Shown here one piece after another: positions 10,068 to 17,026 of a stretch of DNA of 36,049 bases. Under the pieces are notes generated by a model. That model was not told where the DNA came from and searched no databases. It was given only the letters and a program-made list of their open reading frames with translations. Position 1 is the stretch's first letter. Every line of letters begins with the position of its first letter. A program made the position numbers and the translations under genes. The stretch is from the IMG/VR virus record IMGVR_UViG_3300030098_003451, positions 1-36,049 of that record, one strand, 5' to 3'. The stretch comes from a virus.

Positions 10068-10391
10068 TTATTTTGTTTTTTTCTGCTGCTTATGTGTCAT
10101 TGCTACCATTAATAATAAATAATTTATAATGTCTTTGACACGTTCTTCTATTGGCTCAGAATGTACTGTGCCATACTTGAAGAAATTTCTTAAGCTAGAG
10201 ATATGTTTATTTAAATATACAGATAATACTTGCATGGGTTCCAGTCCAAGTTCTTTTGCTATTGTTTCAAAATTGTATAGAACATTGTTTAGGTGATTAC
10301 CTTCAGTATATTCAATTCTTTTTTTATCAGATAAACTGAATGTATCTGCTATAAACTTTTCTCTGAAAGCCGTGTATTTTCTTGATGTCAT
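10068..10391 (-). CDS. 107-residue protein resembling nucleotide-modification-associated domain 1 (DUF1599)
   Basis: The C-terminal half reads LSVYLNKHISSLRNFF, then EPIEERVKDIINYLLLM. This matches the pattern of the DUF1599/NMAD1 family (K, S-R-L, E-x-x-x-D-x-x-x-D-x-x-x-Y helices), which is found in phages and sometimes near base-modification genes. The N-terminal half (YTAFREKFI) is not recognised. It overlaps the gene upstream by four bases. No modification enzyme is seen next to it, so a role in modified DNA is not supported here. Confidence in the coding call is high, in the family moderate. Confidence 0.75.
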   Translation of the reverse strand: MTSRKYTAFREKFIADTFSLSDKKRIEYTEGNHLNNVLYNFETIAKELGLEPMQVLSVYLNKHISSLRNFFKYGTVHSEPIEERVKDIINYLLLMVAMTHKQQKKTK

Positions 10392-10588
10392 TTGGTTTCC
10401 TTTATTTCATATTCAATTTTAATACATTTATTGCATAAGGCTTCATTAGATTGTTTTAATATCTTTTTTATTCCTTTTTTAGCAATATTTTTAAGATTAT
10501 TAGAATCTGTATGTGTAATTATTATCTCATCTAGGACATTTAAGCATGTCCATATTACATCTGTTTTATCTATTCGCACATTCGACAT
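10388..10588 (-). CDS. 66-residue hypothetical protein
   Basis: Small helical, lysine-rich protein starting MSNVRIDKTDVIW, with two close cysteines (CNKC) near the C-terminus. It overlaps its upstream neighbour by 19 bases and its downstream neighbour by four, so it is embedded in a translationally coupled run. AGGTAAAG-type purines precede the ATG inside the upstream gene. No family recognised. Confidence 0.65.
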   Translation of the reverse strand: MSNVRIDKTDVIWTCLNVLDEIIITHTDSNNLKNIAKKGIKKILKQSNEALCNKCIKIEYEIKETK

Positions 10589-10782
10589 TTCTTTACCTCC
10601 TTTCCATATCTAGGAAAGTTTTCGTAAAAGTGATAATAATCATATCTTTCATTATCTATTTCGTAACATTGTTTGCAATCAGGGCAGTATTTAATTGATT
10701 TATCTGCTCTACTAGCATCTGCCTTTGCTCCGTCATAGCCTTTGGTTGCTGTGCTGGTTATTCCTTTAATAATCCATTCCAT
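10570..10782 (-). CDS. 70-residue zinc-ribbon-like protein
   Basis: Contains CPDCKQC in the middle and CRMC at the C-terminus, two CxxC pairs about 32 residues apart that could bind one zinc. An AAAGGAAAA ribosome site lies upstream of the ATG. It is the first gene after a 147-base non-coding gap with two stem-loops, and the last part overlaps the next gene. Such small zinc ribbons in phage early regions often bind nucleic acid or host proteins; the specific role is unknown. Confidence 0.7.
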   Translation of the reverse strand: MEWIIKGITSTATKGYDGAKADASRADKSIKYCPDCKQCYEIDNERYDYYHFYENFPRYGKEVKKCRMCE

Positions 10783-10802
10783 ACTATTTTCCTTTATTTG
10801 TT

Positions 10803-10840
10803 ATATAGAGGGACACAGGGCCAACTCTGCCCCTCTATAT
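10803..10840. terminator. Stem-loop with terminator-like features
   Basis: Inverted repeat ATATAGAGGG and CCCTCTATAT with an 18-base GC-richer loop. A T-rich stretch follows on the plus strand and none on the minus strand. It may be a structured leader of the zinc-ribbon gene rather than a terminator of the minus operon. Confidence 0.45.
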
Positions 10841-10868
10841 CTTTTATTTTCATCATCTTACTTTTCAG

Positions 10869-10930
10869 CAGTTACAGTCCTATGGATATCCAATTATTGG
10901 CTCAGTAACTGTTGTAAGCAACATGCTTAC
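10869..10930 (-). other. Two adjacent stem-loops in a non-coding gap
   Basis: On the minus strand, GTAAGCA-TGT-TGCTTAC (10914-10930) is a seven-pair stem with a three-base loop touching the stop codon of the nuclease gene. CAGTTAC and GTAACTG (10869-10911) then close a second element that holds the small palindromes CCAATAATTGG and GGATATCC. The gap (10783-10929) holds only ORFs of 20 codons or fewer. Confidence 0.5.
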
Positions 10931-11268
10931 TATCCTGCTAGTCTTGATAAAAGTTCTAACAAGTCTTTGTATCGTATAGTAACTAATGCTTCTTTACGAT
11001 CTTCTTTGAGAATTTGTCCATATACATCATCGCATGGCTTGTATAGGTCTCCTATTTTTTTACGACCTTTGACTTGAAATTTGAATGGGTCAGGCATACC
11101 TTTTTGTTTTAAAGGTGTTATTATGACCATATCTACTTCTTCATGCCAGCCTAGTGATCTACCATCAGATCCCCAAGCACGCTTTGATTCAAAGCCATAT
11201 TCTTTAGCTAAGTTTACACATTCTCTTTCAATTCTATTTCCTTTTTGTTTAGGAGCTTTACCGCTCAT
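10930..11268 (-). CDS. Putative PD-(D/E)XK nuclease, Hjc-type Holliday junction resolvase-like
   Basis: 112 residues. KGNRIERECVNLAKEYGF at the start, EEVDMVI at 43-49 and FKFQVKGRKK at 62-71 follow the Hjc order: helix with E14, then D46, then Q65-x-K67. Glutamine replaces the usual glutamate in the ExK position, a variant known in this superfamily. Hjc-type enzymes resolve branched DNA before packaging, which fits with the annealing protein and SSB in the same region. The spacing between motifs is somewhat longer than in archaeal Hjc, so another endonuclease of the fold is possible. It overlaps its upstream gene by four bases. Confidence 0.65.
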   Translation of the reverse strand: MSGKAPKQKGNRIERECVNLAKEYGFESKRAWGSDGRSLGWHEEVDMVIITPLKQKGMPDPFKFQVKGRKKIGDLYKPCDDVYGQILKEDRKEALVTIRYKDLLELLSRLAG

Positions 11269-11474
11269 TCTTCCTCCTCAAGATTAGGCAAAGCCTTTTC
11301 TTTTGCTGTTACAATTTCTTGATATGTTGGCTGACCTAGCAGCTTCCATATATCATCTAGGTATTTCTTACCATCGCTGCTCATTCTTTGTCTATCAACT
11401 ATTTCTAATTCACTTAATAAGTGTATTAGTCTTTGGGTCATTTGTGATTGTATGTTTAATGAAGGTTTCTTCAT
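11265..11474 (-). CDS. 69-residue hypothetical helical protein
   Basis: Starts MKKPSLNIQSQ and ends in an acidic run (LEEEE). The sequence predicts mainly amphipathic helices (LIHLLSELEIV). Its ATG overlaps the stop of the upstream micro gene as TAATG, and its end overlaps the nuclease start by four bases, so it is translated as part of a coupled set. No family recognised. Confidence 0.65.
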   Translation of the reverse strand: MKKPSLNIQSQMTQRLIHLLSELEIVDRQRMSSDGKKYLDDIWKLLGQPTYQEIVTAKEKALPNLEEEE

Positions 11475-11593
11475 TATAATACCCAGCTATTTGATATATT
11501 AAATCCTACAAATAACCTTAATGGCATTAATCCTATGTGAAAAGCCATAGCTTTTTTAAGTGATTTTTCTTGAACGATAGTAATACTAATCAT
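11474..11593 (-). CDS. 39-residue small hydrophobic protein
   Basis: Starts at an internal ATG (MISITIVQEK). The second half is hydrophobic (AMAFHIGLMPLRLFVG) and may lie in or on the membrane. The TAATG overlap with the next gene supports translation. No strong ribosome site precedes this ATG. The same frame stays open further upstream to 11695, but that longer version would overlap the neighbouring gene by 65 bases, so the short form is preferred. Low certainty. Confidence 0.35.
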   Translation of the reverse strand: MISITIVQEKSLKKAMAFHIGLMPLRLFVGFNISNSWVL

Positions 11594-11630
11594 ATTTAAT
11601 AATACAATTCTGTATCCTACCTCAGGGAAA

Positions 11631-11828
11631 TCATTTCTTCTTTGGTGGCTGAATAGTCTTAGAGACAGCACGTCTAATATTCGTATTGTGTTCATATATT
11701 TCTTCCTGTTTTTTAAATATCATTGTTGTGGTTTTTTTAATATCATGGTCATGTACTATTACATACGAGCCTTGACCTTCTATTTTTTGGACTTCATTGT
11801 CCTTGATATGTATTTCTACTACTGACAT
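11631..11828 (-). CDS. 65-residue hypothetical protein
   Basis: Starts MSVVEIHIKDN with an AAAGGAAT site six bases before the ATG and ends in PPKKK. The N-terminal half looks like alternating beta strands (SYVIVHDHDIKK). It is the first gene downstream of a copy of the CTCTCTTCTT motif and a hairpin, so it heads the last minus-strand unit. No family recognised. Confidence 0.6.
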   Translation of the reverse strand: MSVVEIHIKDNEVQKIEGQGSYVIVHDHDIKKTTTMIFKKQEEIYEHNTNIRRAVSKTIQPPKKK

Positions 11829-11851
11829 TGCTTATTCCTTTAGTATGTGGT

Positions 11852-11886
11852 AAAGGCTCGACACATAAGAAGAGAGCCGAGCCTTT
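11852..11886 (-). terminator. Hairpin after the primase-helicase gene, with the repeated motif in its loop
   Basis: AAAGGCTCG and CGAGCCTTT pair over nine bases on either strand. On the minus strand the 17-base loop is a copy of the recurrent GCTCTCTTCTT element. It begins three bases after the primase-helicase stop codon, so it may terminate that unit and start the next. Confidence 0.6.
11867..11876 (-). promoter_or_regulatory. Repeated early-region motif, copy a
   Basis: Core CTCTCTTCTT on the minus strand, preceded by G and followed by ATGTGT. It lies 38 bases upstream of the 65-residue gene start and in a hairpin loop. Confidence 0.55.
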
Positions 11887-11888
11887 AT

Positions 11889-13742
11889 TTAACCGTTTCT
11901 TTTTTTAAAGGTAAAGGTATTCCAGTCGAAATCGCATATTATATCAAATCCAGTTTCATCTCGTGAAGCTAATGTTCGTATTCGTCTTTTCTTTGATAGA
12001 TGTTGTTCTTGTGGTTTACCCATTCCTTCAATAGCTATGACTTTGTCTGCTTTTTGGCCTATAGCACTAGAACCTTTGCTCATGTGTACATCCATTTGCT
12101 CACCATCTTTCATTGCATAGTGAGCTTTTTTGGATATATGTACTACGCCAAATACTATTATGTCTTCCGTAATTGCTAGATTCTTTAGAGTTTTATAAAC
12201 ATATTCTTGCTTATCAAACTCATCTCTACTAGCAAATCTAGCTGGAACCATATCAACAGTATCTATTATAAGTATTTTAGGTTTTTCCTTTTGTATAAGG
12301 TCTGAATACTTACTGATATCTGGTGAATCTGTTAGTATTTGAAGATGTTTCATTTTCTCCTTGAGCAATTCTAATGTTAATGGGTCTTTTGTCTTAAGTA
12401 AAGATATAATTTCATCTTTGCTTTTTAGAGTTACTTGCTGTGCAAATCTTCTAGCAATAGTTCTATCTTCTACTTCTAAAGACATATACAAAGTTTTAAC
12501 ACTTGGTATACAAGATACTATGTATTGTAGAAAAGCAGTTTTTCCTAGCTTTGTATTACCTGTTAATATAGCTAAATCTCCTGCTTTAAACACATAGGGT
12601 AATGGCATAAATGAAAATACGCTTTTTAAATCAAATGATTTATCACTAAAGTCTATGTTGACATAGTCTACCAGTAGGTTTACCATATCTTCCGCATTGA
12701 GTACTTCAGATGTTTCTTCAAGGTTTTTCCATTTATACAGATAGCACTTTGGGTCACAGTATTTAGATAAGATTTCATCATTACATGGATATTTATAGCC
12801 ACCTATTTTATATACATCTTCTACCATTCTACTTACTTCTGTAGATGGTAGTGGGTTGCTAAATTTATTCATATAAGCTTTTGCTATACCTTGCACAGCT
12901 AATGAATCGTATCCGTAATGCCTTACTGCTATACTTAGAAGTCTTAAAAGATTTTTATGCCTTTGTCCTTCGACTTGACCATCATTGTATATGTGTTGAC
13001 CACATGTTACAAATCTACTGGTATCTGTTTTTTTATTTGCAAATATCTTTCTTACTTCTTTATTAGCTTTTCTGCTAATATCTTGTGGTTTTAACAGTAC
13101 TGTTCCATCGTAATCTACTTTTGTATGCCTATAATCAGATCTTATTTCTTTGTTGAACTCTTTAATCTTATTGTAAGACCATAGTTCCAATTCATTGATT
13201 GTTATAGGATTTTTAAAGCATTTCGTCTTGTAATTGATAGAATATGGAGCTCTTATGAGTCTTGTAGCGTCATATATAAGGTCTACATAGTCACCAAAGT
13301 CACGAGCTATACTAGCTCTTACTATTTTATCAAGCTTGGGATTAGGTTCAAATCCATAAATGTTAGGTATATGAATATGGAAACCACGTCCTGAAAACCA
13401 TACTTGAATTATTTCGTTGCCAATGCCTTTGCCATTCATTGCATCAATTAATTCTAGTACATTTTCTTTGCCTTCGTCTCCTTTAAATTCAGAATTACCT
13501 TTAAGGTCAATGTCTAATATGATATTATCTACATATCTATCTCCATTAAACTGACTAACACTGCCAGTTTCTAGGACATAATCTTTAATAGATTCATCAT
13601 ATAGGAACATTGACCTATAGATTTCTTTCCTTTGCTTGATATTCTCGCTTAATACCTCAGGCCATCTTGTCTTTTTACAGATTTGATGTCTATTAGCAAC
13701 TGAGCCAGTAGCATATTCTATGTACCAGTCTCTATTCTCCAT
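11889..13742 (-). CDS. Primase-helicase fusion: archaeo-eukaryotic primase domain plus RecA-fold replicative helicase
   Basis: 617 residues. The N-terminal half carries AEP (PrimPol) motifs: LDID at 76-79 (metal aspartates D77 and D79), FSGRGFHIHIP at 116-126, and YDATRLIRAPYSIN at 157-170. A cysteine cluster (C320, C329, C333) may bind zinc. The C-terminal half is a DnaB/Twinkle-like RecA domain with Walker A GNTKLGKT at 395-402, Walker B ILIIDTVD at 490-497, H535 after a beta strand, and an RxxxLASRDE segment near 587-596. It should unwind the fork and prime, or extend primers, during phage replication. Most phage fusions use a TOPRIM primase instead, so the AEP version is less common. It overlaps the upstream gene by 25 bases and sits with SSB and annealing genes. 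Confidence 0.85.
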   Translation of the reverse strand: MENRDWYIEYATGSVANRHQICKKTRWPEVLSENIKQRKEIYRSMFLYDESIKDYVLETGSVSQFNGDRYVDNIILDIDLKGNSEFKGDEGKENVLELIDAMNGKGIGNEIIQVWFSGRGFHIHIPNIYGFEPNPKLDKIVRASIARDFGDYVDLIYDATRLIRAPYSINYKTKCFKNPITINELELWSYNKIKEFNKEIRSDYRHTKVDYDGTVLLKPQDISRKANKEVRKIFANKKTDTSRFVTCGQHIYNDGQVEGQRHKNLLRLLSIAVRHYGYDSLAVQGIAKAYMNKFSNPLPSTEVSRMVEDVYKIGGYKYPCNDEILSKYCDPKCYLYKWKNLEETSEVLNAEDMVNLLVDYVNIDFSDKSFDLKSVFSFMPLPYVFKAGDLAILTGNTKLGKTAFLQYIVSCIPSVKTLYMSLEVEDRTIARRFAQQVTLKSKDEIISLLKTKDPLTLELLKEKMKHLQILTDSPDISKYSDLIQKEKPKILIIDTVDMVPARFASRDEFDKQEYVYKTLKNLAITEDIIVFGVVHISKKAHYAMKDGEQMDVHMSKGSSAIGQKADKVIAIEGMGKPQEQHLSKKRRIRTLASRDETGFDIICDFDWNTFTFKKRNG

Positions 13743-13981
13743 GTCATTTGCCTACTTTTAGTTGGATGTTCTAAGATTTTGCTAATATCTATGTCTTTAT
13801 AAGCTTGGTCGCTTCTAAAAAGTCTCCATGCACGGCTATAAGTACTAGGAGTATGTAATACATCCCAGTACTCTTTACCATAATGGACTAGAGAAGTCTC
13901 TATGTCTGATGATTTGACATAGAGCTCTCCTCTTTGAATCCTTGATAGAAGCCAGTGTTTAATAACCGCTTCGACTGACAT
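13718..13981 (-). CDS. 87-residue hypothetical protein in the replication cluster
   Basis: Starts MSVEAVIKHWLLSRIQRG with its ATG overlapping the SSB-like stop (TAATG); its end overlaps the primase-helicase gene by 25 bases. The sequence is helical with tryptophans (EYWDVLH, YSRAWRLF) and could fold as a small winged-helix or loader protein, but no motif proves this. Its tight position between SSB and helicase suggests a helper in replication initiation. Confidence 0.7.
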   Translation of the reverse strand: MSVEAVIKHWLLSRIQRGELYVKSSDIETSLVHYGKEYWDVLHTPSTYSRAWRLFRSDQAYKDIDISKILEHPTKSRQMTWRIETGT

Positions 13982-14526
13982 TATACATCAAGTTCCAATA
14001 ACTGGAACTCATCCTTATTGTCTGTGTCTTTCTTAGGGTTATTATTGGATGTGCTAGTAGAGTTTAAAGGATCTTCTGTCCTATAATCTCTTACCCATCC
14101 CTCTGTTACTTGCTTCATAAAGCGTTCTTTTAATCTATCACGACCTCTTTCAACAGCCATAGTTTCTGGAAATATATTCCAGTATGGCTTACCGTTGTCT
14201 TTTAGATTAACTGATGGATAAGATAATACTAAGAACTCTTTACCAATTGCTTTATCAAGATAAGTATCTGATATTGTATAAGCATTGTCGTATACTGGTT
14301 CTTTTATACCAATGGCTTCTAAGAACATTTTTACCTTTAAAGCACTTCCCCAGTTATTCTTTTCTCTGTTGAAGTTGCCAAAAATGTTTAATGTCTTATC
14401 CCATTCTTGTCCATCATTGTATTCTACAGTTAATAGTATATCATTGTTTTTCTTCTGATACTTTAATTTATCATCATACTTAACAGTGACTGACTTAACT
14501 GTACCTGTTGTTACAAAGCCTGCCAT
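13981..14526 (-). CDS. Putative single-stranded DNA-binding protein (OB fold)
   Basis: 181 residues. The first 110 are beta-rich with hydrophobic/polar alternation (TGTVKSVTVKY, DILLTVEYNDGQEW, KTLNIFGNF) as in OB folds. The end is a low-complexity Ser/Asn/Thr linker followed by an acidic tail (DTDNKDEFQLLELDV), the typical architecture of SSB proteins whose tail binds partners. It is coupled by TAATG to the annealing protein upstream and to the small gene before the helicase. The fold is inferred from pattern and context only. It could also be a phage DUF with the same role. Confidence 0.6.
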   Translation of the reverse strand: MAGFVTTGTVKSVTVKYDDKLKYQKKNNDILLTVEYNDGQEWDKTLNIFGNFNREKNNWGSALKVKMFLEAIGIKEPVYDNAYTISDTYLDKAIGKEFLVLSYPSVNLKDNGKPYWNIFPETMAVERGRDRLKERFMKQVTEGWVRDYRTEDPLNSTSTSNNNPKKDTDNKDEFQLLELDV

Positions 14527-15215
14527 TATTTAGACTCCTTTTGTTTTTGTTTTAGTCCCACTTGCTTATCTAATAGTGCAGTGTATTGTGCAAGTACTTC
14601 ATCTTCAGTTGGATTATTATCATCAATCCACTTTTTGATTTTAGCTTGCACTCCTTTGCCTTTAAATTCAGCTGCTTGGGATAAAGCGATTAATTTAAGT
14701 CTGTTTTTTGGTACTTTATTTACTTTTCCGCTAGTGTTAGCTTCAAGTTCTTTTTGGTTTTTGATTTCTGGATTATAGTCAAGGTCTTTAATATCCTCTC
14801 CAAACCATAATTCAATTCCAAAACCAGTTAACATACTACCAGCTTTTGCTATGCATCTTCTAATAGTATTTTCTACTTGTGCAGCATCTGGTGATGCTTC
14901 AGCTTTCATTGTGAAGTTACGAACTGCTAAACATTCTTGATGTGTATGTTCATCTCCGTTCATATCTTCAAGTGTCAATGTTACTTTGACTACTGCTGTA
15001 CCATTAGGTAATAACATATATGGAAGTGTTAAAGTGGTTCCATCTTTTGTTATTTGATATTCATGTATCTTGTACTCGACATATTGAAAATTCTTTTTCA
15101 AATAATCGTGCATTACTGCCCAAGATATATAGTCTGCTGAGAAACTACCTCCACCTTTTGATTCTACAAAAGGTTTATAGTCTTCATTTCTCAGTGTTGA
15201 ATAGAACTCGTTCAT
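14526..15215 (-). CDS. Single-strand annealing recombinase, DUF1071/Sak-type
   Basis: 229 residues. The core follows the DUF1071 (Sak SSAP) pattern: SADYISWAVMHDYLKKNF near 25, strands with LPYMLLPNGTAVVKVTLTLE, then AVRNFTMKAE, NTIRRCIAKAGSMLTGFGIELWFGED around 114-142. These proteins anneal complementary single strands, aiding recombination-dependent replication and concatemer formation. The C-terminal 80 residues are lysine-rich and helical. A ribosome site (AAAGGA) and a copy of the repeated motif with a hairpin lie upstream. It is followed by SSB and primase-helicase, so this unit starts the replication cassette. Confidence 0.75.
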   Translation of the reverse strand: MNEFYSTLRNEDYKPFVESKGGGSFSADYISWAVMHDYLKKNFQYVEYKIHEYQITKDGTTLTLPYMLLPNGTAVVKVTLTLEDMNGDEHTHQECLAVRNFTMKAEASPDAAQVENTIRRCIAKAGSMLTGFGIELWFGEDIKDLDYNPEIKNQKELEANTSGKVNKVPKNRLKLIALSQAAEFKGKGVQAKIKKWIDDNNPTEDEVLAQYTALLDKQVGLKQKQKESK

Positions 15216-15247
15216 TTGTTGTCCTTTTTTTATTAATAATTAACATA

Positions 15248-15284
15248 AAAGAAGAGAGCTAACTCTAAGCTAACTCTCTTCTTT
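15248..15284 (-). terminator. Perfect hairpin whose 3' arm is the repeated motif
   Basis: AAAGAAGAGAG and CTCTCTTCTTT pair over 11 bases. On the minus strand TTTT follows after the arm. The middle also holds a direct repeat of AGCTAACTCT. It lies just after the DUF932 gene and before the annealing-protein gene. Confidence 0.7.
15249..15258 (-). promoter_or_regulatory. Repeated early-region motif, copy b
   Basis: Core CTCTCTTCTT on the minus strand, 33 bases before the annealing-protein start, here as the 3' arm of a perfect hairpin. Because of the hairpin the core also occurs on the plus strand at 15274-15283. Confidence 0.55.
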
Positions 15285-15290
15285 AGTTTA

Positions 15291-16283
15291 CTAGTTTACC
15301 CAGCCTCCACGACTGTTAATGCTATTAGATTTTATATAACTTTTAGCTATATAATATGCACTAACTTTATGATCGTAAGCCTTACCAAATTGTGTAGATT
15401 TTACCCAATCTTTGTACTTTTTATCATGTGTGTAGTACTGTGTAATTGCATTATAAGCATCCCATAAAGTTTCACCTTTATTACCTGCTCCATTGTAGAA
15501 GTTGTCTACCATTTTCTCATAAATAGGTTTAGCTGTATTTCTTACAATTATACCTAATTCAGGCATACTTTCTCTATGTCTGTCTTTTAAGAATGGTATA
15601 GCATCTTCAAGGTATGATGTGAGCATATGTGGATTCATTTTATATTCATGCATCCTATTCATATCCTCAACTGCTAGTTTTACATTACCTTTGCTCATCT
15701 TTATTCTTTGAATTAAAGCATCAACATTACTTTTGATGTTTTTCGTGTGTTTTAAAGAATAAGAAAATGTGCTTTTTCTGGATATAGCTAGATCTAATGT
15801 ATTTTTACATACAATGCGCACCATTGTATCTCTTAATGAATTACCTGCGCTGCCATCATGAGATGAGAATAGAAATGTATATGGCTGTATTGCATCATCA
15901 CCTACTTTGAATTGTTCAGGTGCTTTTGCTAATATCCATATCTTTTTTCCTTCTTCGATTGCTCCTGCAGTAACAAGTTCATATCCAAAATCTAACAATG
16001 CATCAAATGGTTTAAATGCATCCTTATTTTGTAGTATTGTGTATCTTTCTGATACATGTCCTAGTATTGTGTTGGTATCTTTTCTTACTGTGACATAGTT
16101 TCCTGTTTCTGTGTAAGAATTTCCTTCATCATTTGTCATGTAAGTAGGCTTTTTTTCTACCCTCCAGTCTAATCCTGAAGCTATTAAGGCTTCACGGATT
16201 GAAGGGGGTTTAGTTAGTGCTACACCATGCCCATGCCAAGGTGTTTCCCCTAAATACATCATTGAATCAATATATGCTGGCAT
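15291..16283 (-). CDS. DUF932 (phage/plasmid-like TIGR03299) protein
   Basis: 330 residues. The order MYLGETPWHGHG near the start, NYVTVRKDTNTILGHVSERYTILQN, then SLRDTMVRIVCKNTLDLA and HTKNIK is characteristic of the DUF932/TIGR03299 family, common in phages and plasmids. Its biochemical role is not established; family members are often near recombination or replication genes, as here. The start overlaps the stop of the preceding 48-residue gene (TAATG), and an AAAGGAG site lies seven bases before the ATG. Length is usual for the family and no motif appears lost. Confidence 0.85.
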   Translation of the reverse strand: MPAYIDSMMYLGETPWHGHGVALTKPPSIREALIASGLDWRVEKKPTYMTNDEGNSYTETGNYVTVRKDTNTILGHVSERYTILQNKDAFKPFDALLDFGYELVTAGAIEEGKKIWILAKAPEQFKVGDDAIQPYTFLFSSHDGSAGNSLRDTMVRIVCKNTLDLAISRKSTFSYSLKHTKNIKSNVDALIQRIKMSKGNVKLAVEDMNRMHEYKMNPHMLTSYLEDAIPFLKDRHRESMPELGIIVRNTAKPIYEKMVDNFYNGAGNKGETLWDAYNAITQYYTHDKKYKDWVKSTQFGKAYDHKVSAYYIAKSYIKSNSINSRGGWVN

Positions 16284-16429
16284 TAGTAACTCCTTTTATA
16301 TGTTTCTAGAAATAATAACCTACTATGAGCTGGGCCTCCTTCGGTTATTTTTCCATCATCTAGTAAATTTCTATATATTTTACATAGTTGTGTCCTAGAT
16401 ATATGATTATTTGTTGTTTTTTTACTCAT
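16283..16429 (-). CDS. 48-residue hypothetical basic protein
   Basis: Starts MSKKTTNNHI after an AGGAGTC ribosome site. It contains the helix QLCKIYRNLLDDGKI and a GGPAHSR turn. The shape looks like a single helix-turn-helix fragment (TQLCKIYRNLLDDGKI), so DNA binding is conceivable but unproven. The stop overlaps the DUF932 start, showing translational coupling. Confidence 0.6.
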   Translation of the reverse strand: MSKKTTNNHISRTQLCKIYRNLLDDGKITEGGPAHSRLLFLETYKRSY

Positions 16430-16439
16430 TTAAGACTCC

Positions 16440-16649
16440 TTATGTTTTTTTGTTAAACATGTTTTTTACTTTATCTAATTCGTCAATAAGGTTATTTACT
16501 CTCTGCACTGCAGATTGTCCTTTAACTCTTGCTATTTCCTCTCTATAAAGCCTTAAAGATGTTGTGATAATGTCTACTTCTAGTTGATTATCAAAAGCTA
16601 AAGCTGGTCTTTTATCAGATGTATAAAACCTATTATTTTTATTGCTCAT
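16440..16649 (-). CDS. 69-residue hypothetical protein
   Basis: The start is placed at MSNKNNRFYTS because AGGAGG lies nine bases upstream. The frame extends 13 codons further to 16688, but that version lacks a ribosome site and runs into the neighbouring gene. The second half is a charged amphipathic helix (EEIARVKGQSAVQRVNNLIDELDKV), a likely coiled coil or dimerisation helix. The stop is ten bases before the next ATG. No family recognised. Confidence 0.65.
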   Translation of the reverse strand: MSNKNNRFYTSDKRPALAFDNQLEVDIITTSLRLYREEIARVKGQSAVQRVNNLIDELDKVKNMFNKKT

Positions 16650-16654
16650 TGTTT

Positions 16655-16834
16655 TTAACCTCCTGAAGCACAGCGATAGGAACACCATTCTACTGTGTAC
16701 TTATTTTGTTGATTTGGATAATATGGTTCTTTACATACATTGCACCTTACAAATGTATTTTTAAGTATTCTCTTTACATCTGTTTTATCACGATGTTTTT
16801 TTATTTCATAATACTTAGTTGTTTTTGTTTTCAT
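16655..16834 (-). CDS. 59-residue zinc-ribbon-like protein
   Basis: Basic N-terminus (MKTKTTKYYEIKKHRDKTD) followed by CNVC at 31-34 and CSYRC at 51-55, a plausible four-cysteine zinc site. AAGGTAAG precedes the ATG. It is the first gene after two structured elements (16853-17015), so its expression may depend on them. The stop codon is in the ribosome-site region of the next gene. No named family. Confidence 0.65.
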   Translation of the reverse strand: MKTKTTKYYEIKKHRDKTDVKRILKNTFVRCNVCKEPYYPNQQNKYTVEWCSYRCASGG

Positions 16835-16852
16835 AATACTTACCTTAAATTT

Positions 16853-16921
16853 TAATGCCTACATCCGACTCCAACGGATAGTAACGGAGCCACCAGTATT
16901 GGTTGCGTTAGATAGGCATTA
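16853..16921 (-). ncRNA. Predicted three-way-junction RNA element 1
   Basis: TAATGCCTA and TAGGCATTA form a nine-base closing stem. Inside, ATCCG and CGGAT form a five-pair stem with a seven-base loop (16863-16879). A second arm is AACG/CGTT with inner ACCA-GTAT-TGGT (16883-16909). One extra closing pair is G-U only if the minus strand is the RNA, which points to a leader of the zinc-ribbon gene 19 bases downstream. It is tRNA-like in size but lacks a tRNA layout. No known riboswitch class was recognised. Confidence 0.5.
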
Positions 16922-16923
16922 TC

Positions 16924-17015
16924 TATAGAGGCTAAACTCTTTAATATTTGTTTTGTGGTTCAAGTAAACTTTCATCCCACAGCTCAGTTTAGTTCTGAGG
17001 AGCCTAGCCTTTATA
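16924..17015. ncRNA. Predicted three-way-junction RNA element 2
   Basis: TATAGAGGCTA and TAGCCTTTATA form an 11-base closing stem with one mismatch or wobble. Inside lie TGTGG/CCACA (16954-16981) and CTCAG-TTTAGTT-CTGAG (16983-16999). On the minus strand the loop CTAAA can also pair with TTTAG next to the closing stem, a possible pseudoknot or switch. It is back to back with element 1. Confidence 0.45.
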
Positions 17016-17026
17016 TTTATTGTTAT

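Noticed and set aside
11594-11695. Upstream extension of the 39-residue hydrophobic gene to 73 codons
   Set aside because: It would overlap the 65-residue gene by 65 bases and the extra residues lack a ribosome site.
16853-16921. tRNA gene on the minus strand
   Set aside because: The five-pair, seven-base-loop arm resembles a T arm, but the loop is TTGGAGT rather than TTC-type, there is no anticodon arm and no CCA end.
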